Below, in pieces: positions 39,215-48,544 of a stretch of DNA of 64,000 bases. Each line of letters starts with the position of its first letter. The first letter of the stretch is position 1. Source of the stretch: Chitinophagales bacterium (GTDB taxonomy: Bacteria > Bacteroidota > Bacteroidia > Chitinophagales > Chitinophagaceae); NCBI GenBank assembly GCA_013298665.1, contig JAAFIK010000002.1:124001-188000 (forward strand), read 5' to 3'. The notes beneath the pieces were generated by a model, which saw nothing but the letters and a program-made list of their open reading frames with translations, searched no databases and was not told the DNA's origin. The position numbers were made by a program, and so were the translations under genes.

Positions 39215-39252
39215 CGTATCCTTAATACCGGAGCCGGTCTAAACAAAACGAG

Positions 39253-39708
39253 ATGAAGGCAAATATTTTTACCGCCGCAGACTATACGGCCATTATTGCC
39301 CGTATCAACCGGCTTACTCCACAAAGTATTCGGCAATGGGGTAAGATGACGCTGCCCCAGATGCTGGTACACTGTGGTATACAGTTGAAAAAAGCGATGG
39401 GCATTATCCCTGCCGGTAAACCGGAAGGGCCGGGGTTTTACCGGTCGGCCATGGGTCGCTGGCTTCTCCTTTATGTGGTACCCTGGCCTAAAGGAACCAC
39501 CTCCCCCCAGGCGATGAATATGGCCGGTAACCAGACAGCAACAGGCAATTGGGAAGAAGAGAAAGCCGCATTGCTGCACCTGCTGCAACAGGTAATGCAA
39601 CAAGGTTCCTTACACCCACACCCCATGTTCGGTGTACTCAACCGGAAAGACTGGGGCCGGCTGATCTGGAAACACCTGGATCACCACCTGCGCCAGTTTG
39701 GCCAATAG
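39253..39708 (+). CDS. DUF1569 family protein (DinB-like fold), copy 2
   Basis: A 151-residue paralog of the gene at 18428-18877. Shared signatures are QWGKMTLPQMLVHC near 30-43 and HPHPMFGVLNRKDWGRLIWKHLDHHLRQFG at the C-terminus; the middle is diverged (PEGPGFYRSAMG instead of the MFMGMLLG region). Histidines that could bind metal are kept. The stop is 6 bp from the end of the convergent lipoprotein gene, leaving no room for an independent terminator. Confidence 0.85.
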   Translation: MKANIFTAADYTAIIARINRLTPQSIRQWGKMTLPQMLVHCGIQLKKAMGIIPAGKPEGPGFYRSAMGRWLLLYVVPWPKGTTSPQAMNMAGNQTATGNWEEEKAALLHLLQQVMQQGSLHPHPMFGVLNRKDWGRLIWKHLDHHLRQFGQ

Positions 39709-39714
39709 TACCAG

Positions 39715-42141
39715 CTATACCTTAACAAACGAAGCCCGGTAACACCTGTTGCCGGTATGAATGCTCACGGTGTACGACCCGGCAAGCCAGTTGACGCAAT
39801 CAATAGCGACCCGGTTACCCCCACTGCGCCGGCGGTGTACGATTCTCCCATCGGCTGAAAAAATATTGATCTCTGCCATTGCCGGTGGTACCAGCAATCC
39901 TTCCAGGTTAATGGTGGTACTTTCCCTCGCCGGGTTGGGATAAATTTTGATGGATGAAGCCAATGCTGCCGGCATTTTTAAGGCAGGCATACCGGCACAG
40001 GGCATATCAGGACTTACCACTTCCATTTCCCGGAGCGAATAACTGCCCCACCAGCTTCGGGTGGCATTCATGCGCACATAGCGGCCATGCGCTTTAAGGT
40101 TGTTGATGGCGTCTATCCCGCCATTTCCGTTTGCTGTAGTGTATACGCTTTGCCAGTTGACCCCATCGGGCGATACGTCTATACTGTATGCCCTCGCCGC
40201 AGCACCATCCCAAAACAATTTTACCCCGCTGATGTGCATATCCCTGCCAAGGTCAACAGCAAGAAAACTGTTTTTTTCACCAAACTTACTGCTCCACCTT
40301 GTACGGAGGTCGCCATCAAAGGCGCGTTCCGGCCGGTACTGGTATTCATCGCCCCATACCGAACTGGTCGTGCAGGGCCGGTTGCGTGCTTCCGTAACAC
40401 CTATGTGGTTACTTTCGTCCATCCATACGGGCATATCTTCCGGTTGAAGGCCGTTGCCGAGGGCTTCAAAGGCTTTCTTTTTCAGCACCACAATCCGGGG
40501 AAGATAACAGCCCATAAATCCCTTGTGGTGGTTTACCCCAATCAGTGTACTGTCGTAGCGGCTGCCCGTCCAGTCGCTGTTGGCATTCGTCAGGTGTTTT
40601 TCGTTGGGTGATGCAGCAAAATCCCATTCGGGCGATACAGTAAGGTACCGGATGATGAGGCCTTGCTCGGCAGTAGGGCCCCAGTTAACCCAGGTAAACC
40701 CGCTCCCCTCTATATTGGAAGGTTTGTCTTCCGCTCTTGAATACACAATCATGTAGTTCCTGTTGGCATCTAACTTCACTTCTTCGTCCATCAAACCGCT
40801 CAGCGCACTTCCGGGCAAGCTGGCGCTGATGCTGTTGTCGTAACCGCAAATACTCCAGTAACGCAGTTGTGCCGTTTGCATCAACGGATTACCTTCCCGT
40901 GTAGCAGGAAAGGTTGGCATTTTGCCTATCAGTACCGCAACCTCCCCTTTTTGCAGGTTCAGCCCCCGGCCAATATACGATACATAGTTATTGCCCGTAG
41001 CACTCGGTTCATAGTTGCCCGGGGCTGGCATATGCTCGCCCCGCCCCGTTACCCCCATATCTACCGCATTGATCTGCGGCATATTGACCTGCCGGTTCCA
41101 GCCATTGTATTGACTGGCGCCATGCAGGATGCTTTTGAGAATACCCCAGGATTTAAACCAGCCGGTTTCAGGCCCCATATAGATACTGGCCGGATCTGTG
41201 GTTTCCCGGGCTTTCATGGTGATGTTGGCCCTTTTTTTCAATTCGGTAAAATCGGCGCCGATAAAATATCTGCGGCCATCAGGCAGCTCAAAGTGAAACC
41301 TGGGCATGGCCACCCCACCCATGGCACCCTTGCTTTTATCGGGGGCATAAATGCGCATCCAGAGATTGCCCAGGTTCCACCGGCCAGCCTGACCTGCAGG
41401 CTTGGGGTTGAGAAAGAAATCCTTTTCGCCCCAGGGCCCCTGGTACACCAGCAGCGAACCATAACGGGTATTGCCATTTTCCCGGTAAAGCGGCTTAAAG
41501 GCTTCCCGGTTAAGCGCCACAGGATCACCTTTCGCCATTTGTATTTCCACGCGGTATTTGCGGTTGGATGCATTGCGGTCTGCACCCGGCCGGAAGGGGT
41601 TGGTACTACCCGGCAGCGGGTCAATATCAGCATCCGCCCAGGACACTTCTGCCGACCCGAAATAACGGGTAGCCGTATAATTTTTTCCATCCAATGGATG
41701 CGAGACCTGTATGCTGAAAAACCGGCAATGCGGAAAGTCGCCTTCAATGACGGCCTTACTGCCAAAAGGAGCCAGACCGGGGCCAAACAATAAATAAGTA
41801 ACATTGGGATCGGGGATGCCACCCAGACAGGAATCAAGATTGACCGGATGTGAAAACCGCGTTGCCCATATTTCTTCAGTCGTAACACTGTCGGGGTTTT
41901 TCAGGTAGAAATGTCTGCTGTCCACAACGCCTTTGGGGATATAACGATCCGGGATCTGAGCCGGCACCCTGCCATCCAGCCATTGTTTTACATACCACTC
42001 CAGGCTGTCGGATATTTGTTGCGCTTCGTTGAGTACCAGTTGTGGTGGCTGGTACGGATAGGGTGGTGCCGGAGGCAAACAACCCGTAACACTGGCGGAT
42101 ACCGCTAAAACAAGGATCAAAAAACGGAGGCAAGGTTTCAT
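39715..42141 (-). CDS. F5/8 type C domain lipoprotein with T9SS sorting domain
   Basis: An 808-residue exported protein. The lipobox SVTGC (near residue 20) predicts lipidation. A large unassigned region follows (about 60-590). A discoidin/F5-8C carbohydrate-binding domain spans about 600-735 (ERAFDGDLRTRWSSKFGEKNSFLAVDLG). A type A T9SS sorting domain ends the protein (IKIYPNPARESTTINLEG, GSYTVSIHTG). Having both a lipobox and a T9SS tail is unusual. The unassigned region has many Trp and Tyr and could be a carbohydrate-active domain, but I see no known catalytic motif. Two in-frame starts are two codons apart (42147, 42141). Confidence 0.82.
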   Translation of the reverse strand: MKPCLRFLILVLAVSASVTGCLPPAPPYPYQPPQLVLNEAQQISDSLEWYVKQWLDGRVPAQIPDRYIPKGVVDSRHFYLKNPDSVTTEEIWATRFSHPVNLDSCLGGIPDPNVTYLLFGPGLAPFGSKAVIEGDFPHCRFFSIQVSHPLDGKNYTATRYFGSAEVSWADADIDPLPGSTNPFRPGADRNASNRKYRVEIQMAKGDPVALNREAFKPLYRENGNTRYGSLLVYQGPWGEKDFFLNPKPAGQAGRWNLGNLWMRIYAPDKSKGAMGGVAMPRFHFELPDGRRYFIGADFTELKKRANITMKARETTDPASIYMGPETGWFKSWGILKSILHGASQYNGWNRQVNMPQINAVDMGVTGRGEHMPAPGNYEPSATGNNYVSYIGRGLNLQKGEVAVLIGKMPTFPATREGNPLMQTAQLRYWSICGYDNSISASLPGSALSGLMDEEVKLDANRNYMIVYSRAEDKPSNIEGSGFTWVNWGPTAEQGLIIRYLTVSPEWDFAASPNEKHLTNANSDWTGSRYDSTLIGVNHHKGFMGCYLPRIVVLKKKAFEALGNGLQPEDMPVWMDESNHIGVTEARNRPCTTSSVWGDEYQYRPERAFDGDLRTRWSSKFGEKNSFLAVDLGRDMHISGVKLFWDGAAARAYSIDVSPDGVNWQSVYTTANGNGGIDAINNLKAHGRYVRMNATRSWWGSYSLREMEVVSPDMPCAGMPALKMPAALASSIKIYPNPARESTTINLEGLLVPPAMAEINIFSADGRIVHRRRSGGNRVAIDCVNWLAGSYTVSIHTGNRCYRASFVKV

Positions 42142-42299
42142 ATACATTATTTTAAATAGTATTGCAGAAATGTCAATTCCCGTTCCAAGTTACCATCCCG
42201 GCGCTTCACAATAAAGCAAAATGAACAAAGGGCCGGGATTATTGAACCAACGCCGCTGCCATTGCACAAAAACCCCCATCTTTATGCTGTAAATACAGT

Positions 42300-43325
42300 A
42301 TGAAGAAGTTTTTTCTTTCCATATACACTGTACACATCCTCATCTGGGCCGTCTTTTTCTGGCTCAACTACAGCTATTTTGTCAACTGGTTGCCACAGAT
42401 CGGCATGCAGGTCTCCCGGTCAGCATTGCTTGCTTATCTGCTGCTTTTATTTGCAGGTATTTATTTTACCGCTGTTTATGGCAATCATTTTTTTCTGTTG
42501 CCCCGTTTTTTTCTGCGGAAAAGATATACGGCTTATTTTTTTAGGGTCAGCATATTGTTGATTGCAGTGTCTGTACTTAAGGTAGAACTGGACGCGTATT
42601 TTTTAGTACCCGTTATGCCCTGGCTGCGTACGGCGGGGCATTATATTTCCACATGCCCATACCTGCTTTTTACCATGGGGCTCAGCAGTTGGCAGGTGAT
42701 GTCGGAGGCGCATCGGAAAGAAAAAGAAAGGGCAGATGCTTTGCAAAAAGCGCAGGCCGAGGCAGAACTCAAATGGCTGAAGGCACAAATCAACCCCCAT
42801 TTCCTATTCAATGCACTCAATAATATTTATACCCTGGCCTATCTGAAATCGGATGAGGCCGCCCCCATGCTGCTCCGGCTCAGCGATATCATGCGCTATG
42901 TTATGAACGACAACAACCGCAAGCGCGTACCCATTGAAGAAGAAATAAAATATGTGGAACAATACATTGCCCTGAATGGACTGAAACAGGTTAACCGGGA
43001 TAAGACCACCCTGCACATCAGCAACCAGTCTTCGGGGGTAATGATAGAACCCATGCTGCTGATCAATTTTGTAGAAAATGCCTACAAGCACAGCAACCTC
43101 GACAGCAATGACGGCTGGATAAAGATAGACCTCACCATCAGTAATACGGGTATTCATTTTATATGCGCCAACACGTATCATGCCCATGCTGCTAAAGACA
43201 GTATAACGGGTATCGGCCTGCAGAACGTACAACAACGGCTTGTACTGCTGTACCCGTTACACACCCTGCGTATCCACGCCGGTGCACAGGTATTTACGGT
43301 AGATTTGCTGATCCCGTTGATTTAA
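42300..43325 (+). CDS. LytS-type sensor histidine kinase (pair 2)
   Basis: A 341-residue kinase with four TM helices in the first about 130 residues, without a periplasmic sensor domain, then a LytS/YehU-type kinase: INPHFLFNALNNIYT has the phosphorylatable His (near 165), FVENAYKHSN the N box and TGIGLQNVQQRL the G2 box. The D-box region is degenerate. It presumably senses a membrane or intracellular cue and phosphorylates the LytTR regulator that starts 9 bp downstream. A CTGTAAATACAG hairpin spans the bases just before and into the ATG. Confidence 0.92.
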   Translation: MKKFFLSIYTVHILIWAVFFWLNYSYFVNWLPQIGMQVSRSALLAYLLLLFAGIYFTAVYGNHFFLLPRFFLRKRYTAYFFRVSILLIAVSVLKVELDAYFLVPVMPWLRTAGHYISTCPYLLFTMGLSSWQVMSEAHRKEKERADALQKAQAEAELKWLKAQINPHFLFNALNNIYTLAYLKSDEAAPMLLRLSDIMRYVMNDNNRKRVPIEEEIKYVEQYIALNGLKQVNRDKTTLHISNQSSGVMIEPMLLINFVENAYKHSNLDSNDGWIKIDLTISNTGIHFICANTYHAHAAKDSITGIGLQNVQQRLVLLYPLHTLRIHAGAQVFTVDLLIPLI

Positions 43326-43330
43326 ATTTG
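43323..43330 (+). promoter_or_regulatory. Possible internal -7 box before the second LytTR gene
   Basis: TAAATTTG, perfect TAnnTTTG, at the end of the kinase gene and 4 nt before the regulator ATG; TTTG lies 15 nt upstream, a short spacer. It could allow separate, leaderless expression, or may be chance. Confidence 0.25.
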
Positions 43331-43334
43331 AGGC

Positions 43335-44036
43335 ATGAACAAAATCGCTTTGCGTTGTATGGTAGTGGATGATGAGGACCTTGGGGTGGCATTGCTGCAG
43401 CAGTACATACAGCAAACAGCAGGCCTCGAACTGGCAGGGGCATCAACCCAACCCCTGCTTGCAGCGCAATTGCTGCAGGATACGGCTGCGGATATTCTTT
43501 TTACCGATATCCGGATGCCCGCCCTGAATGGCCTGCAGTTGGCCGAACAGGTACAGCAGTCGTTGATGATCGTTTTTACAACGGCATACAGCCAGTATGC
43601 CGTGGATGGCTTCCGGCTCAACGCCCTTGATTACCTGCAAAAACCATTTTCATACGAACGCTTTTTGCAGGCGGTGGACAAATGCCGGGAATACCACGAA
43701 TACCGCCAACTGAAGCAACAGGCACAGCAACCCGTCCATCTCTACGTTCGGGCGGATGGGCGTATGGTAAAAATAGCGCTGTCGGATATCCTCTATATTG
43801 AGGGCTGGAAACAGTACATAAAAATTTTTATCCCCGGAAAATATATCCTCACTTTGGAAAGCATGAAGAACATGGAAGCGCAGTTGCCCGGCGACAGCTT
43901 TATGCGGGTGCACAAGTCCTGTATCGTAGCCATTGATAAGGTAGATATGGCAGGAGCCGGTGTACTGTACATCGGGCAGCATGCAATTGCTGTAGGTAAA
44001 ACCTACCGGGCAATGGTAAAGAGAAGATTTACCTGA
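43335..44036 (+). CDS. LytTR family response regulator (pair 2)
   Basis: A 233-residue response regulator: receiver domain with VVDDEDLG and phospho-acceptor Asp in ILFTDIRMPALNG, Lys in YLQKPFS, then a LytTR DNA-binding domain (about 130-230) with ILYIEGWKQYIKIF and FMRVHKSCIVAIDKVD. It starts 9 bp after the kinase stop, so the two form one operon. The receiver and LytTR domains are clearly distinct from pair 1, so cross-talk is not implied. Confidence 0.94.
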   Translation: MNKIALRCMVVDDEDLGVALLQQYIQQTAGLELAGASTQPLLAAQLLQDTAADILFTDIRMPALNGLQLAEQVQQSLMIVFTTAYSQYAVDGFRLNALDYLQKPFSYERFLQAVDKCREYHEYRQLKQQAQQPVHLYVRADGRMVKIALSDILYIEGWKQYIKIFIPGKYILTLESMKNMEAQLPGDSFMRVHKSCIVAIDKVDMAGAGVLYIGQHAIAVGKTYRAMVKRRFT

Positions 44037-44076
44037 AGCCCTGTTTAACCACCCGCAAGGGTTGCGGCGGTACCCC

Positions 44077-45471
44077 TTATTCTTTATACCCGATGCCTTT
44101 TTCTTTTGGCTGGTTAAAAAGGAGCGGGGTAAGGTACTTCCCTTTTTCCGTTTCACTTTTGTCAACCTCAGGAATAACCCGGTTTTTCCGGGCATAAGCA
44201 TCATTGCGTATTCCTGTTACCTGCCAGCTTACTTTTATGGAGGGCAGGTCTGTTTTGATGACGAACCGATTGCCGCTGATTTCTTCATACACCAATACCC
44301 GCGCAAATGTTTTCCCGATGATGGTAAGCTGGTACTTAAATTCCATATTGGCTGCTTCAAAATAGGCGGGGAGTTCTGCCACGGCCATTCCTGCGGCATC
44401 CGTGGTAACAGTACCGTTATATACATTCAGCATATCGGGACTTTCAACAAAACTGTGGATGAGATACCGGTTAGCCGGATCGAGCGGGTGATCGATTTTA
44501 AAGGTGCCAGCCGATTTACTCAGGGTACCGATGATGTCTACATTACCATTAAACTGGCTCCTGCCTGCGGTACGCAGTGCTAAACCACTGCCCAGTACGT
44601 TGCTTGCATTTACAGCCGTACCGCCACTGGCACAGGATGCGGTGATGGCGCCCCCGTTCTGCGAATACGCCAGTATGGCAAACCCCGGTCCTGAAGCACT
44701 AAAATTTTCTGCCCGGATACTGGTGCTGGTACTATTGTTGGAATAGATGCTGATGCCATCATCGTAGCCGGTGGCATCTATACCCACCAGCTCTGTGGTG
44801 GTAGGTGCAAGATTGATGCCTACCGCGCCGCTGAACTGCGACCTGCCGCTGGTTTTAATGGCAAAACCGGTACTGCCTGCACTGGCATTAACGGCCGCAG
44901 CACCCGTACCGAGCGTGGATGCACTTATGGCGGTACCATTTTGTGAATACGCCAGTATGGCATTATTTGCACCACCCGGAGAGAAATTTTCCGCCCGGAT
45001 GGCATTGGTTGTGCCACTGTTGGAAGAGACGGCGATTCCGTTTGTATTACCATCGGCCTCCACCGTCAGCTTACCACTGGTACTGGTGGTGCCGATACCC
45101 AACTGCCCATTACTGCCGTTGATGAACAATCGGGTGAGGATGGTTGCATTCGCATCTGCCGTACCGGTAACGGCAGTATTCATCAGGTACATATCGCCGG
45201 TAGACGGATTGAGTCCCAGCAAGCCACCAAACCCGGCCGAAATATATTTACGGGTACCGTTGAAATAGGTATTGAGGCCAATACCGGGAAAGCTGTTTTC
45301 GATAGAGACGCCGGTGGTATTGTCGCCAAACAGCGCAGATACAGCGCCAACCGTACCCCGTACCACCAGCCGGCCATTGATGGGTGTGGTAGTACCAATG
45401 CCTATGTTTTGTGCCTGTACTGAAACAGTACCCATACCGAGCAGGAAAAATATGCGGATCAAGACGTTCAT
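44077..45471 (-). CDS. Fibre-like surface protein, second type
   Basis: A 464-residue exported protein: signal peptide ending VQAQ, the NIGIGTTTP start shared with the protein at 29952, then Gly/Ala/Ser-rich repeats such as AILAYSQNGTAISAS and IRAENFS repeated at about 160-residue and shorter spacing. The C-terminal about 140 residues form a distinct domain beginning FKIDHPLDPANRYLIHSFVESPDM and containing EVSWQVTG-like IKVSWQVTG, a module I have seen on other Bacteroidota fibre-like proteins. Function unknown; probably a trimeric surface fibre. Convergent with the second LytS/LytTR pair. Confidence 0.72.
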   Translation of the reverse strand: MNVLIRIFFLLGMGTVSVQAQNIGIGTTTPINGRLVVRGTVGAVSALFGDNTTGVSIENSFPGIGLNTYFNGTRKYISAGFGGLLGLNPSTGDMYLMNTAVTGTADANATILTRLFINGSNGQLGIGTTSTSGKLTVEADGNTNGIAVSSNSGTTNAIRAENFSPGGANNAILAYSQNGTAISASTLGTGAAAVNASAGSTGFAIKTSGRSQFSGAVGINLAPTTTELVGIDATGYDDGISIYSNNSTSTSIRAENFSASGPGFAILAYSQNGGAITASCASGGTAVNASNVLGSGLALRTAGRSQFNGNVDIIGTLSKSAGTFKIDHPLDPANRYLIHSFVESPDMLNVYNGTVTTDAAGMAVAELPAYFEAANMEFKYQLTIIGKTFARVLVYEEISGNRFVIKTDLPSIKVSWQVTGIRNDAYARKNRVIPEVDKSETEKGKYLTPLLFNQPKEKGIGYKE

Positions 45472-45563
45472 AACTGTAAGATTTACAGGTGAACAATAAA
45501 GCTACACAAAATTGTATGACCCTCATAACTGGGGTGCGGAATGGCAGGCTGCCGGGTAAACCT

Positions 45564-45571
45564 TATTTTTG
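45564..45571 (+). promoter_or_regulatory. -7 box abutting the purT start
   Basis: TATTTTTG, perfect TAnnTTTG, ending 3 nt before the ATG at 45575. It implies a leaderless mRNA. No good -33 box. Confidence 0.4.
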
Positions 45572-45574
45572 CCC

Positions 45575-46753
45575 ATGCACAAAAAGATACTCCTCCTCGG
45601 CAGTGGCGAACTGGGCAAAGAACTTGTCATTGCCCTCAAGCGGCTTGGACAAACCGTTATTGCTGCCGACAGCTATGCCGGTGCGCCCGCCATGCAGGTG
45701 GCTGATGCGTTTGAAGTAGTGGATATGCTCGATGGTAAACAGTTGGATACCCTGGTGGCGAGATACCGGCCCGACCTGATTGTACCCGAAATAGAAGCCA
45801 TCCGCACCGAACGCTTCTACACCTACGAGCAACAGCATATACAGGTGGTACCCAGCGCCAGGGCTGCCAATTTTACCATGAACCGCAAGCTCATCCGCGA
45901 CCTGGCCAGTAAAGAACTGGGGCTGCGAACCGCCAGGTACCACTATGCCACCACTTATGCTGAATTTGAGACCGCCGTTGCCGACATCGGCCTGCCCTGT
46001 GTGGTTAAGCCACTCATGTCTTCTTCCGGTAAGGGGCAGCGCATACTCAGGAATCCTGCAGACCAGCAGGAGGTATGGGACTATGCCATCAACAACGCAC
46101 GCGGCGATATCGGGGAGGTCATCATTGAAGAATTTATTGCCTTTCATACCGAGATTACCCTGCTTACGGTAACGCAGCAGCATGGTGAAACACTGTTCTG
46201 CCCGCCCATTGGTCACCGGCAGGAGCGCGGCGATTACCAGGAGAGCTGGCAGCCCGTGGCCATAGCTGCCAAAGACTATGCCGATGCCTGTACCATGGCG
46301 GGGCAGGTAACTGCCGCGCTGACGGGTACCGGACTCTGGGGGGTGGAATTCTTCCTCACCAACGACGGCGTTTATTTTTCGGAGCTCAGTCCCCGGCCGC
46401 ACGATACCGGTATGGTGACCCTTGCCGGTACGCAAAACCTGAGTGAGTTTGAGCTGCACGCCCGGGCCATACTGGGGCTGCCCATACCCGCCATACAGTT
46501 GGAACGCGCCGGTGCCAGTGCCGTGGTACTGGCTGGTGAAACAGCCGATCAGTTTACCATTACCGGTCTGCCTGAGGCATTGGCACTGCCACAAACGGAT
46601 GTACGCATTTTTGGCAAACCCGGCACCCGACCCTACCGCCGCATGGCCGTAGCCCTGGCCTGGGATGCCATTGGTACAGATATGGATGCCCTGCGCCGGA
46701 AAGCCACGCAGACTGCAGGTAAGATTGGTATAGCTTACACAAATACCCGGTAA
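45575..46753 (+). CDS. purT: Phosphoribosylglycinamide formyltransferase 2 (formate-dependent)
   Basis: A 392-residue ATP-grasp enzyme, exactly the length of E. coli PurT. It makes formyl-GAR from GAR, formate and ATP in purine synthesis. The N-terminal [22 protein letters not shown] matches the family start; ATP-binding elements include [13 protein letters not shown] and the metal site [22 protein letters not shown]. The frame extends to a TTG two codons upstream, but the ATG at 45575 is preferred. The promoter box directly abuts it. The helicase gene starts 9 bp after the stop. Confidence 0.95.
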   Translation: MHKKILLLGSGELGKELVIALKRLGQTVIAADSYAGAPAMQVADAFEVVDMLDGKQLDTLVARYRPDLIVPEIEAIRTERFYTYEQQHIQVVPSARAANFTMNRKLIRDLASKELGLRTARYHYATTYAEFETAVADIGLPCVVKPLMSSSGKGQRILRNPADQQEVWDYAINNARGDIGEVIIEEFIAFHTEITLLTVTQQHGETLFCPPIGHRQERGDYQESWQPVAIAAKDYADACTMAGQVTAALTGTGLWGVEFFLTNDGVYFSELSPRPHDTGMVTLAGTQNLSEFELHARAILGLPIPAIQLERAGASAVVLAGETADQFTITGLPEALALPQTDVRIFGKPGTRPYRRMAVALAWDAIGTDMDALRRKATQTAGKIGIAYTNTR

Positions 46754-46762
46754 TTGTATACC

Positions 46763-48544
46763 ATGCAACTCACCCCCGAACAGGAACGCATACTGCAAAC
46801 CGATGGCAACCTCGTGATCAACGCCGTAGCCGGTAGCGGCAAAACCACTACCCTTATTGCATACGCCGGCACACGACCTGCACAGAGCCGTATCCTCTAC
46901 CTGGCCTTTAACAGAACGGTACGTGCAGAAGCACAGCAAAAATTTGCCGCAGCGGGTCTCAGTAATGTAACCGTGGCTACCGCACACTCCTTAGCCTTTG
47001 ACTATGTGGTAAAGCGCAGCAACTACCAGGTGGTGGCCGGTTATAAAAGCTACGAACTTTGCGGGTTGCTCGGCATTGATACCGGCGACAGGCATACCGA
47101 TTTTATCATCGGCAACCATGTAGGCAAGTTTATCAGTTATTTCTGCAACAGCGCCGTGCTGAAAGTACAGCAGCTCAATTATGCCGATGTGATCAGCGAC
47201 GCTAAAGCAAAAATATTTGTCGACAACTTCTATTCCCTGATCGAGCAGTTTACCCGCGAAGCATTGGCAAAGATGGACAAGGGCGAGATCGCCATCACCC
47301 ACGATTTTTACCTCAAAAAATTTCAGCTCAGCCAGCCCGTACTGCCCTATGATTATATCCTCTTCGATGAAGGACAGGATGCCAGTGGCGCCATGCTGGC
47401 CGTGTTTCTGCAGCAGCCCGCCATACGGGTAATTACAGGCGATGTACACCAGCAGATCTATGGCTGGCGGTATGCCGTCAACAGTCTGCAGCAGGTAGAT
47501 TTCCCGATGTATCCCCTCAGCAGCAGTTTTCGTTTTGATGAGGAGATTGCCCTTGTAGCCAATAAACTGCTGGGTTGGAAAAAACACCTGCAACAGCCCC
47601 CCGCAGTAAAAATTACCGGTGCGGGACAGCCGGGCGGCATGGTGCATACCCGCGCCACACTGGGCCGCACCAATTTCAGCCTGCTGCTCAACGCCATTGC
47701 ACAGTGGCAGCAGGGCGGATTATCGAAAATCTATTTTGAAGGGAATATCAGCAGCTATACGTTTGCCGAAGAGGGTGCTTCTTTGTACGATGTACTCAGC
47801 CTCTACAACGGGAAAACCGGAGCCATCAAAGACAAACTGATTGCAGATATGGGCAGTATAACAGCGCTGGAAGCCTATATTGAAAAAACGGAAGACCACA
47901 GCCTGGGTATCATGGTGGAGGTGGTGAAAGAGTTTGGGAACCGGCTGCCCGGGCTCATCAGCGAACTCAAAAGCAACCATACCACGGTAAAGGAAGAGGC
48001 CGATATGATTTTCAGTACCGTGCACCGCTGCAAGGGTATGGAATACGATGAGGTTACGCTGCTGAAAGATTTTATTACCGAAGAAAAACTGAAGCAATAC
48101 ATTGCGCAGTCGGGCGGGGATGCCATGACGCCGGTGATGCACAACCGCCTCGCCGAGGAGGTAAATATTTTGTATGTAGCGGTTACAAGGGCCAAACAAC
48201 GGCTGCGGCTGCCGCCCGAAATCAATCCGCTGCAAAGTATTGAACTGGCCGGGCAACCCATGATGGCTGCTGCAAGGGCGGCCTACCCCCATCCGTTCCG
48301 CAGCAACGATTACCAGCATTCCGCTGCCGACGAGCCCATGACCCCTTCACGAAAAGCCTTCAGCTCCGGCAAAGCCCCCAACTCGGGTAAACGCTGGAAT
48401 GCGGAAGACCTCGAACTGCTGGAGCAGCTCTACCTCAATGGCTCCGGGCTGAAAGCCATGGCAGCAGCACTGGCGAGGGGCGAAAAGGCGGTACAGATGA
48501 AGCTGGTATCGCTGGGGTTGATTGAGGAAGACGAGTATTTGTAG
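46763..48544 (+). CDS. UvrD/Rep-family superfamily 1 helicase
   Basis: A 593-residue SF1A helicase. Walker A is NAVAGSGKTTT near 20-30; the DExx box is FDEGQDAS, with Q rather than the usual pattern D-E-x-Q; later motifs include TGDVHQQIYGWRYA, FSTVHRCKGMEYDEV and NILYVAVTRAKQRL. The protein is shorter than UvrD (about 720) and ends in an about 45-residue HTH-like tail (WNAEDLELLEQLYLNG, VQMKLVSLGL). This tail resembles a DNA-binding module rather than a nuclease. Role: DNA unwinding in repair or recombination. It follows purT by 9 bp on the same strand. Confidence 0.9.
   Translation: MQLTPEQERILQTDGNLVINAVAGSGKTTTLIAYAGTRPAQSRILYLAFNRTVRAEAQQKFAAAGLSNVTVATAHSLAFDYVVKRSNYQVVAGYKSYELCGLLGIDTGDRHTDFIIGNHVGKFISYFCNSAVLKVQQLNYADVISDAKAKIFVDNFYSLIEQFTREALAKMDKGEIAITHDFYLKKFQLSQPVLPYDYILFDEGQDASGAMLAVFLQQPAIRVITGDVHQQIYGWRYAVNSLQQVDFPMYPLSSSFRFDEEIALVANKLLGWKKHLQQPPAVKITGAGQPGGMVHTRATLGRTNFSLLLNAIAQWQQGGLSKIYFEGNISSYTFAEEGASLYDVLSLYNGKTGAIKDKLIADMGSITALEAYIEKTEDHSLGIMVEVVKEFGNRLPGLISELKSNHTTVKEEADMIFSTVHRCKGMEYDEVTLLKDFITEEKLKQYIAQSGGDAMTPVMHNRLAEEVNILYVAVTRAKQRLRLPPEINPLQSIELAGQPMMAAARAAYPHPFRSNDYQHSAADEPMTPSRKAFSSGKAPNSGKRWNAEDLELLEQLYLNGSGLKAMAAALARGEKAVQMKLVSLGLIEEDEYL

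Noticed and set aside
40867..41793. A 308-codon plus-strand reading frame
   Set aside because: Antisense shadow of the F5/8C lipoprotein gene.
44041..44076. CCGCAA/TTGCGG hairpin as a terminator between the second LytTR gene and the fibre gene
   Set aside because: Stem of only 6 bp and no T-run on either side.
45563..46987. A 474-codon minus-strand reading frame
   Set aside because: It lies exactly antisense to purT and the helicase start and has no family features; purT is unmistakable.
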